Shown piece after piece: positions 57,871-64,000 of a stretch of DNA of 64,000 bases. Source of the stretch: an uncultured Porphyromonadaceae bacterium (lineage in GTDB: Bacteria; Bacteroidota; Bacteroidia; Bacteroidales; Barnesiellaceae_A); NCBI GenBank assembly GCA_900538705.1, contig UPZG01000001.1, positions 372,001 through 436,000 on the forward strand, read 5' to 3'. The position numbers were made by a program, and so were the translations under genes. The notes beneath the pieces are model-generated. The model did no database searches. It saw only the letters and a list, made by a program, of their open reading frames with translations, and was not told the origin of the DNA. Each line of letters opens with the position of its first letter. Within the stretch, counting starts at the first letter, position 1.

Positions 57871-58457
57871 GATTGAACTATGATAATAGTATAATAAAGC
57901 GATTTAATGGCATAATAATAGCTGATATATATAAAAAATAGAATATTCGTAAATGTTGGGTAAAATAAAGGGGCAAGGTATGATTGAAGTGAATTATAGT
58001 GATATAGATAAAATGAGATATTGGGAAATGCTTGGCGTTTACAGATACTTTTCAATAGGGTGAGTCTCCGATATTATTGCCCTACTTCGTTGATATAGGG
58101 AAAAAAGTATGTGAAATATAAAATATATAAAAATGTGATTGGCGCGGGGAAAGTACCCTAAGATAGGGTGACTGATTGACATTTTCTGTCTTATTATCGT
58201 AGTACAATATTGTGGATGTTTTATGTGTGTTGGGAATATAAACTGCCTTTTATTTTTGTAACATTGTCAGTGCATCGGACAGCTTCTATTGGGTAGTTTC
58301 CATTCAGTAGTAGCATGACGTACAGTGCGCGCCATGACAGTGGGTTTGTTCTCCCCCCGTGGAATAGGTAGGGAAAAACAACCCCCTAAGCTTAATGTAT
58401 AAGTAACAGGTCTGTTGTTGAGGAGATAGCTCAATAGAGAGCCTGTTTGTCCAGATT
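57871..58457. other. 587-nt gene-free region, AT-rich, with repeats and a plus-strand promoter-like site
   Basis: No ORF with coding character on either strand. It holds TAGGGTGA at 58056-58063 and again at 58164-58171, the second forming an inverted repeat with TACCCTA (58154-58160). On the plus strand TTG (58230-58232), 18 nt and TATTTTTG (58251-58258) look like a promoter pointing to about 190 nt of sequence with inverted repeats, for example TTGAG/CTCAA near 58416-58434. A structured RNA is possible but unproven. Confidence 0.3.
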
Positions 58458-59384
58458 TTATTTTTTGAAGAGTTTGTATATTTTTCTCACGATTCGTCCG
58501 AAGAGGTTGTAACGCATGCCGTGGTCGGTGAGAGCTTCGCCATACATACGTTCTATCTCGGCATCTTCGGCGACAGGTATACCTCCTACTTTTACAGGAT
58601 GGGTACTATATGGACGGTCAAATTCATACCAGCCGAAGATGCGGCTTTTTTGCAGACCGGTGAAATGTGCTCCTGACGTAAGTCCTATGTTGCGTACCAA
58701 GGTTTGTGTAGGATGTAGGGCGAGACCTCCGCAACGGTATACTACGATATCCCAGCAGATGTCCCAGGGAACGGGACGACGGTCGAGCATCTTCAGACAG
58801 TCAAATCGTCCGTCGTAGGTAATGCGTGCAATGTCGGTTGCGGTAAGTCCGTTGAGAGCCTCCTCACGATTGTTATAGTGGACAAAATGTGACCATCGGT
58901 CGCGCCATGTAGCCCAAGCACCACTACCGGTCACATGGGGCGAGAAGTAGGTATCGCCTTTCTGTGGAATGTCTAAGTTGGTAAATCCGGCTACGTGCAT
59001 CACTCGTTTGTCGTTGCAATAGTAGTCGAGAGCATCATTCATATAAGTGAGGTAATAGGGCGAGCTTATGATGTCGTCTTCCATGACGATAATGCGGTCG
59101 TGTGTGGTCAGTACTTGGGCTATACCTTCTGTTACGTTTCGTTCTACATAGTAGTTGCACGGGCGTTCTATAATAGTTACCGATTTGAATCCTGTCACCT
59201 TGTGCAACAATGTGCGTACTTTATTGACAGCCTGCCACGAATGCTTATCGTGTCCACCATCGGAAAAGAAATATATATCGGTTTCTGCTGCCAACAAATT
59301 GTGTTGCAGGTGTTCGATGGTACGTGCTGTGTGGTCGGCACGATTGTAGACGAATATGGCGACTGGTGCTGTTGTTCTTGTCAT
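58458..59384 (-). CDS. GT-A type glycosyltransferase
   Basis: A 308-residue glycosyltransferase, last gene of a surface-polysaccharide cluster. The N-terminus APVAIFVYNRADHTARTIEH is a nucleotide-sugar binding start, IYFFSDGG follows, and IIVMEDDIISSPYYLTYMND is the metal-binding D-x-D-like motif in the style of GNT-I/GT2-like enzymes. The C-terminal helix is basic (FGRIVRKIYKLFKK), suitable for membrane contact. Donor and acceptor are not deducible. It overlaps the pyruvyl transferase gene by 4 nt. Confidence 0.8.
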   Translation of the reverse strand: MTRTTAPVAIFVYNRADHTARTIEHLQHNLLAAETDIYFFSDGGHDKHSWQAVNKVRTLLHKVTGFKSVTIIERPCNYYVERNVTEGIAQVLTTHDRIIVMEDDIISSPYYLTYMNDALDYYCNDKRVMHVAGFTNLDIPQKGDTYFSPHVTGSGAWATWRDRWSHFVHYNNREEALNGLTATDIARITYDGRFDCLKMLDRRPVPWDICWDIVVYRCGGLALHPTQTLVRNIGLTSGAHFTGLQKSRIFGWYEFDRPYSTHPVKVGGIPVAEDAEIERMYGEALTDHGMRYNLFGRIVRKIYKLFKK

Positions 59385-60451
59385 GGCAATGCGTTAAGTA
59401 AAAATTGTTCTGATTTTTTCCGTTCTTCTGCGAGCCTTTTCCATACGGTTGTATAATCTATGGAGGGTGCAGTAAACTGCTTATAATCTTTGTATATGGT
59501 TATATCGTGAATATACCGCTCTGTGGTGCCGCTCATTGTTAGTAGCGAACGTATGCGTGATGTGCCTCCCGAAACATTGCTTGTAACAAAGAATGGCTTG
59601 CCGTAAAGCAAGGCAAAACAAACGCCGTGGAAAGAGTCGGTCACAACAGCCTCTGCATCGGCAAAGGCGCGTATCCAAGTCTCTACCGGTGGATAAAAGG
59701 CGAAAGCAAATTTCGATACTTGCAGTGTACGTCCGGCATTGACAGTAAAGGCTCGTTTCCCGGCCTGGGACGCTATTTGTTGCAAGTGCGCTACGTCAGC
59801 ATCGTGGTGGCCAAGGAAAAAGTAAAAGAGTTCACCCTGTGATGCCGGGGCTTGTTGAGCTATTGGGTCGAAAGCTTCTCGTCCGGCCAACAGGGTAGGG
59901 TCGAGTACTCGGCAAGCCTTTACACCCCAATGACGACGGCATATTTCTATCCCTTCTTCTTCTCGTACCGATATGGCGTAGAATTTTTTTATGAGTCGTT
60001 GCAGGTCGGCTTGGAGGGTGGCGTCGCACGGTTCCAAATCGTCAGTCCCGAACGAGGCTGCATAGGCAATGCGACGTATGGTGTCGGGAACGAAATCGAG
60101 GAAATAGTGCCGCTCTACACCCTGTATCATCGAGAGCCGCCATACTTGGTCGCTGCCTGTTATGACGGCTGCGCATTCTTCGGCAGCGGCACGTAACTCC
60201 GATTCGTCGGTAAGACGGCCTGTGCGATGTATATATCGTTTTGCAAAAGTTGTAAAGTGTCTGTACAAGATGTTACGTTCTACCCATTGGTGGCAGAGCG
60301 AAGCTGACGATGAGTGTCGGCGGCAATCTATAACCAATGGTTCGTAGCCTTTGTCCCTTAGAAAGTATTGCAAGGCATACGACTGCAATGCGCCGCCATA
60401 GTTGCAGCGCACCGGCATGGTGACTATCCCTATTCTTTTTTCTTTCTCCAT
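59381..60451 (-). CDS. polysaccharide pyruvyl transferase family protein
   Basis: A 356-residue protein of the polysaccharide pyruvyl transferase family, which adds pyruvate ketals to sugars of surface polysaccharides. The opening IGIVTMPVRCNYGGALQSYA is the family signature, AAVITGSDQVWRLSM follows, and AEAVVTDSFHGVCFALLYGK carries the conserved His near residue 270. The ATG 60449-60451 (MEKEKRIGIV) is preferred over an upstream one at 60631 that would add 60 residues overlapping the previous gene in another frame. It overlaps the neighbouring genes by 22 and 4 nt. Confidence 0.87.
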   Translation of the reverse strand: MEKEKRIGIVTMPVRCNYGGALQSYALQYFLRDKGYEPLVIDCRRHSSSASLCHQWVERNILYRHFTTFAKRYIHRTGRLTDESELRAAAEECAAVITGSDQVWRLSMIQGVERHYFLDFVPDTIRRIAYAASFGTDDLEPCDATLQADLQRLIKKFYAISVREEEGIEICRRHWGVKACRVLDPTLLAGREAFDPIAQQAPASQGELFYFFLGHHDADVAHLQQIASQAGKRAFTVNAGRTLQVSKFAFAFYPPVETWIRAFADAEAVVTDSFHGVCFALLYGKPFFVTSNVSGGTSRIRSLLTMSGTTERYIHDITIYKDYKQFTAPSIDYTTVWKRLAEERKKSEQFLLNALP

Positions 60452-61620
60452 CGGTTTGTAAATCCTTTGATGCCCAACGCCCTCAGGGTAGGGGCAAGTA
60501 GTTGTTCTATTCGTTTCAGAGGGCTTATTGGGGCAGCCTCTGCTACACTGCGGGCAACCGAAGTCCCCGATAAGAAAAGCTCGAAAAAGCAAGTCCTTCC
60601 CTTTGGCTCGGTTACCGACTGGGTGATGCAACGATTATGTTCTAACATTTTTTCTGCATCAATGGCTTCAATATGGCAGTTTGTCATGGCTGTTACAGCT
60701 GTGCGCCCTGCTTCGGTATGAGGTAAGACAAAACTCACACCGCGGTCGTCGTGATAGCAGGCATCGTTGCTTTCTTTTTCTATGCCCCACGCGTCGGCAA
60801 GAGTTATGTCGGCATAGCTCCCAGCAGCCTTTACGTGGCAGCGGTAGCAAGATGGGCGTAGAAAAAGATTGGCTCCATAGCCGCGTAGATAAGCTGTCTG
60901 ACGAGTTGTGTATCGGCTATTTCTCGTTGTCAGCGCAAATGAATAGTGTTCCCATCCGGTCGACTTGTCGCGAAAATTGATACTTGTTATTTCGTCGCGG
61001 GCAATACCTCGCTCTTGGCAAAGTTCTGATAATGATTGTTGCCAGACTCGCCTCGATGCGATACCGTGACAGGCTGTTTCTATCAGCAACAATCCCTGAT
61101 ATGTTTTCCCCAGGTAGCGGCGTAATCCGGCTACTTGGCAGGGAGTGCCACTGAATACGACCTGCATTCCTGTTTTGAGCCGTTCTTTGACAAGACGATA
61201 ACTGTTGTCTAAGTAACTCTCTACATATTTCGAGCCTCGCAAGGCGGCAAGGCCTTCCATATTGCTGACTTCTATGTGGCGTATATTATATTCTCGGTCG
61301 ATTGCAGCTCCCCACACGCTACCGCCATTGTTTATGACAGCTCGTGCAAGGATAGAGAAGGCTCCGCCCGACGATGATGCTTTGCGTTCATCGGTATTGT
61401 TGTTGATTACAAGAAATCCTTCCTTACCTCGAGGACGGTCTTCGGTTGCAAGAAAAGGACAAACGTGCTCACAGAGTTTGCAATCGATACAGGTATCGGT
61501 ATTTACCTCAGGATATGCAAACCCCTCGGCATCCTCTTTCATGACGATGCAGGATACGGGGCAGGCTGCAGCACAGGCGCCACAACCGCAACAGAGCGAT
61601 TTGTCATCAATCTTTATCAT
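60430..61620 (-). CDS. FrhB/F420-hydrogenase-beta-like FeS protein of the polysaccharide cluster
   Basis: A 396-residue reductase-like protein. Two [4Fe-4S] motifs come first (CCGCGACAAACP, CIDCKLCEHVCP). Then the coenzyme F420 hydrogenase/dehydrogenase beta-subunit domain shows SSSGGAFSILARAVI, VVFSGTPCQVAGLRRYL and, near residue 270, the Cys-rich RPSCYRCHVK with ADITLADAWG. F420 is not expected here. In Bacteroidales such genes regularly neighbour pyruvyl transferases in exopolysaccharide loci, and the substrate is unknown. It overlaps its neighbours by 14 and 22 nt. Confidence 0.85.
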   Translation of the reverse strand: MIKIDDKSLCCGCGACAAACPVSCIVMKEDAEGFAYPEVNTDTCIDCKLCEHVCPFLATEDRPRGKEGFLVINNNTDERKASSSGGAFSILARAVINNGGSVWGAAIDREYNIRHIEVSNMEGLAALRGSKYVESYLDNSYRLVKERLKTGMQVVFSGTPCQVAGLRRYLGKTYQGLLLIETACHGIASRRVWQQSLSELCQERGIARDEITSINFRDKSTGWEHYSFALTTRNSRYTTRQTAYLRGYGANLFLRPSCYRCHVKAAGSYADITLADAWGIEKESNDACYHDDRGVSFVLPHTEAGRTAVTAMTNCHIEAIDAEKMLEHNRCITQSVTEPKGRTCFFELFLSGTSVARSVAEAAPISPLKRIEQLLAPTLRALGIKGFTNRWRKKKE

Positions 61621-63160
61621 GGCGTTTCAGCTTTTTTATCCATGTTGTTATCTTGTTTTGCACGGCGTTCCGTTCGCTGGTATCGAGTCCGATGACATAA
61701 ATACAAGTTGCTGTTACGATAAGACATACTGCTATGTTGACTAAAAAGTCGAAGCGGTAGTGAGGCATGACATATTTGTATGCTGCTACGATAATGCCCA
61801 CACATGCTATCACGATACTGGCACGTAGCAATACGTCGATTATATATTTCCGCCACGGGAACTCTATCTGCCGGCTTATGATGACAATACGTGCTACAAG
61901 ACTGGCTACGGAAAGAAGGCATCCAACTATCATAGCGGCGTAGGGTGGGGCTCCTAGCCACAGAGCAAGTAACGATAGTGGCAGGTTCAGTATAAGTATG
62001 CCACCTACTACCATTTGGTATCGAGCTATGCGTCCTACAGCATTGATGAGTGTAATGAGGCTTTGCGAGAAGGAGTCGATAAGCGCATTGATGAGTATAA
62101 GCTGTGTAAATATTACCGTGTAGCGCGGAATTTCTACTTTATAAAGCCATACGTCGAGTATACTCTGTGTCTCGCATACAATAGGTACTACAAAGAGAAG
62201 TACCAGGAAGCCTGCAATACGCGACCCTTTGAATACCAATGGGTAAAGCTGCTTGTAGTCTTTCTGTGCATATAGCTTGATGATTTGTGGATTGACGGCT
62301 GTAGTAAAACTTGTTATAAATGCTGTTACGGCTTGGTTTACTTGATTGGCAATGCCTTGTGCTGCGTTTACTGCTACACCGTAGAAGATGTTGATGATGA
62401 TGTTAACACCTTGTACCTTGGCGATGTAGGCACAACTACCAAAGATATTCCAGGCCGAGAACGAAAACATTTCGCGCAGCAACTTACGGTCGAAACAGAA
62501 CCGATATCGGCATTCGGCAAAACGGCGGCTGCAGTATATCACATAAGCACTACGTGTGACGATGGCGACACCTGTGAGCAGCAGCATGTATAATATGAGC
62601 TTGTCGAAGGGGATAATCATCAGCAAAAACACGGCCGACAGTTTGCATAGCTCTTCAAACATGCCCAACATGGCATACGCTTTGAAGTGCTCGTGAGCAA
62701 TGATAGCGGCCTGGAAAGGGCTGCCCACAATGTTGATGAGAAAGATGAGCAGCGTAAGTTGGTATACCCATAGTGCTACCTCTTCGCGTCCGGCCGGAAT
62801 ATTCAATTGGGTTGCTACAAACCATAGTCCTACACTCTCGCCTAAGATAATAATCAAAATAGAGATGCCAAACAATATGTTGAACGACGTGGCAAATACG
62901 CGTCGCAGCCGCTCGGAATTTCGCGCTCCTATTTCGTAATTTAGAAATCGTTGTATGGCTAGTGTTACACCCGAGTTGAACAGACTGAAAACGGCTACGA
63001 AACTACCTACGACATTATATGTGCCGTAATCATCTACTCCCAATACCCGTAATAGTTCGCGACTTGTGTAGAAGGCTATCACCATTGTCACAAACATACG
63101 AAGGTAGAGCATCAGAGAGTTGCGAGCTATCCGTTTTCCACTGTACGTCGTCTCGTCCAT
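61607..63160 (-). CDS. Wzx-like polysaccharide flippase (MOP superfamily)
   Basis: A 517-residue inner-membrane protein with 12-14 predicted TM helices, expected to flip lipid-linked oligosaccharide to the periplasm. Early RIARNSLMLYLRMFVTMVIA, ELLRVLGVDDYGTYNVVGSF and VTLAIQRFLNYEIGARN are typical of Wzx/RfbX proteins, and AWNIFGSCAYIAKVQGVNII marks the second half. First gene of the four-gene cluster. Its promoter lies so near that the mRNA may lack a leader. No Wzy polymerase or further transferase is in this window. Confidence 0.88.
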   Translation of the reverse strand: MDETTYSGKRIARNSLMLYLRMFVTMVIAFYTSRELLRVLGVDDYGTYNVVGSFVAVFSLFNSGVTLAIQRFLNYEIGARNSERLRRVFATSFNILFGISILIIILGESVGLWFVATQLNIPAGREEVALWVYQLTLLIFLINIVGSPFQAAIIAHEHFKAYAMLGMFEELCKLSAVFLLMIIPFDKLILYMLLLTGVAIVTRSAYVIYCSRRFAECRYRFCFDRKLLREMFSFSAWNIFGSCAYIAKVQGVNIIINIFYGVAVNAAQGIANQVNQAVTAFITSFTTAVNPQIIKLYAQKDYKQLYPLVFKGSRIAGFLVLLFVVPIVCETQSILDVWLYKVEIPRYTVIFTQLILINALIDSFSQSLITLINAVGRIARYQMVVGGILILNLPLSLLALWLGAPPYAAMIVGCLLSVASLVARIVIISRQIEFPWRKYIIDVLLRASIVIACVGIIVAAYKYVMPHYRFDFLVNIAVCLIVTATCIYVIGLDTSERNAVQNKITTWIKKLKRHDKD

Positions 63161-63167
63161 TATGTTG

Positions 63168-63215
63168 CAAAGATACGCAAAGGTGAGTGCAGAGCCAAAC
63201 GAAAACGGAGTTTTC
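63168..63215 (-). promoter_or_regulatory. polysaccharide cluster promoter with upstream palindrome
   Basis: On the minus strand: GAAAACTCCGTTTTC (63201-63215), TTTG (63196-63199), a 20 nt spacer and TATCTTTG (63168-63175). Only 7 nt separate the -7 box from the ATG. Confidence 0.75.
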
Positions 63216-63239
63216 AGATTGGACGTTGTGGAGGGCAGC

Positions 63240-63258
63240 CTATCTTATCGAAAGATAG
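63240..63258. repeat. CTATCTT-N5-AAGATAG inverted repeat
   Basis: The same inverted repeat occurs at 48155-48173, each about 80-110 nt before a minus-strand start codon and each followed by an A-tract palindrome. The remaining sequence up to 63397 shows no gene. Confidence 0.5.
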
Positions 63259-63397
63259 CGCCGAGACAGACGAAAATGGTGTTTCTGATTTAGACTTTGT
63301 CGAATAGCATCGTAATTTATCGCGAAAGGGAGTAAAAAATTGGAGTCTGCTCTTTTTCTATAATCTTTGTTATTTGCAATACGAGAAGAGTCTTATA

Positions 63398-63435
63398 TAA
63401 AAAGTAAGGATGTAAAGCTGTAAACTTTACATCCT
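63398..63435 (-). terminator. terminator after tRNA-Leu
   Basis: AGGATGTAAAG (63407-63417) pairs with CTTTACATCCT (63425-63435). On the minus strand TACTTTTTAT follows. Confidence 0.8.
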
Positions 63436-63445
63436 CTATTATTTG

Positions 63446-63527
63446 TGCGGATGACGGGACTCGAACCCACACGTCGCAAGACACCAGATCCTAAGTCTGG
63501 CGCGGCTACCAATTACGCCACATCCGC
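63446..63527 (-). tRNA. tRNA-Leu (anticodon TAG)
   Basis: On the minus strand, GCGGATG (63521-63527) pairs with CATCCGC (63447-63453) and the discriminator is A. The anticodon stem CCAGA/TCTGG holds the loop CTTAGGA with TAG at 63491-63493. A long variable arm and GGTTCGAGTCC in the T arm agree with a class II leucine tRNA. Confidence 0.95.
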
Positions 63528-63538
63528 TTAATGCGCTG

Positions 63539-63569
63539 CAAAGTTATAAAAAGTTTGCGAATATACAAA
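63539..63569 (-). promoter_or_regulatory. tRNA-Leu promoter
   Basis: On the minus strand TTTG (63566-63569), a 19 nt spacer and TAACTTTG (63539-63546), the same -7 box as before tRNA-Tyr. Confidence 0.7.
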
Positions 63570-63776
63570 TGCCGATGCTTAGACAATATGTTATAACTTT
63601 ATTGGTGTGAACATATATCTTGGTATATGTGGCATTGTTGATGCTTATTGACTTGGTAAATAGAGTTTTCTATATAGAAAGTATATGTTGCTGTATGGGA
63701 AGTATTGTTGATTCCTTTTGGGGAATATGTTTTGCGTGTGAAATGGTAATTATGTACAGATGAAAAATAAAAATGA

Positions 63777-63784
63777 TATATTTG
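63777..63784 (+). promoter_or_regulatory. -7 box before the NSS transporter gene
   Basis: TATATTTG 69 nt before the ATG; no clear -33 element. Confidence 0.4.
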
Positions 63785-63853
63785 TGGTAATTCTCTTGTA
63801 AAAGATAAGAAATTGGCGTAGATTTGGGAAATAAATCATATAACAAACGTATT

Positions 63854-64000
63854 ATGACATCACATCATGCGGGTAACCGCGACTCGTTTGCATCATCTTT
63901 TGGCGTGCTCATGGCGTTGGTAGGTTCTGCAATAGGCCTGGGCAATTTGTGGAGGTTCCCTTATTTGGCGGGTGTAAACGGTGGCGCAGCTTTTATTATT
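63854..64000 (+). CDS. NSS-family sodium-dependent transporter (3' truncated by window)
   Basis: The first 49 codons of a neurotransmitter:sodium symporter family protein, an inner-membrane importer of amino acids or related amines driven by sodium. FGVLMALVGSAIGLGNLWRF followed by PYLAGVNGGAAF is the strongly conserved first TM helix with the unwound sodium/substrate site (compare LeuT). The rest lies outside the window. Confidence 0.9.
   Translation, partial: MTSHHAGNRDSFASSFGVLMALVGSAIGLGNLWRFPYLAGVNGGAAFII

Noticed and set aside
1..64000. Insertion sequences or transposases
   Set aside because: I found no transposase-like ORF or terminal inverted repeats with a target duplication in the window.

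Overview
This window is a chromosomal segment of a gut-type Bacteroidales. The evidence is a complete SusC/SusD-type polysaccharide utilisation locus, a Bacteroides-type serine palmitoyltransferase for sphingolipids, the Bacteroidota hut operon arrangement, and many promoters that fit the Bacteroidota primary-sigma consensus TTTG-N19-21-TAnnTTTG. The genus cannot be fixed from the sequence alone. A Barnesiella- or Coprobacter-like family is an impression, not a demonstration.

Layout. 1-2060: tail of a TPR protein, ribH, tRNA-Tyr and a nitroreductase. 2178-19265: a beta-1,3-glucan utilisation locus. A membrane-spanning propeller/LuxR regulator is divergent from susC and susD, which are followed by a secreted protein, two tandem GH16 enzymes, a GH3 beta-glucosidase lipoprotein, a GH128-type endoglucanase and a repeat-built surface protein. 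19417-24772: spt, an AlkD-like protein, fur, purA and a DUF1015 gene. 24871-26969: an ECF sigma factor with a co-transcribed TM/beta-barrel protein, then a short terminated transcription unit preceded by the same ECF-type promoter motif. 27133-31108: four minus-strand genes that look like an isolated phage head module (scaffold-like, SU10/HK97-type major capsid, fibre-like, connector-like), with no terminase, portal, tail, lysis or integrase gene. 31384-39430: an aminopeptidase P and the hutU-ftcD-hutI-cyclodeaminase-hutH operon. 39632-39740: a small RNA gene. 39933-46766: mutY, phoH, purC, menG, queF, an ABC-F ATPase and a Dabb protein. 46863-48063: a Sel1-repeat gene with a 5' frameshift. 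48353-48704: a decayed small membrane ORF and a second copy of the small RNA. 48995-50678: an ECF sigma operon with its likely autoregulated promoter. 50715-57242: mrp, ppx-ppk, pheS and nth. 57361-63215: an orphan ECF sigma factor and a minus-strand surface-polysaccharide cluster (flippase, FeS reductase-like protein, pyruvyl transferase, glycosyltransferase). 63446-64000: tRNA-Leu and the start of an NSS-family transporter.

How the parts fit. The glucan locus encodes sensing, outer-membrane capture and import, surface endo-cleavage (GH16, GH128) and exo-cleavage (GH3). The hut operon turns histidine into glutamate and passes the formimino carbon to tetrahydrofolate. The two small RNAs share a 5' end complementary to the start region of susC-type mRNAs, and one is perfectly complementary to 10 nt spanning the susC start codon here, so a link from small RNA to glucan locus is plausible.

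The most unusual items are the stand-alone capsid module, whose capsid protein carries an N-terminal membrane segment; the paired small RNAs; the short RNA apparently under ECF control; and a recurrent palindrome fused to the -33 box of several promoters.
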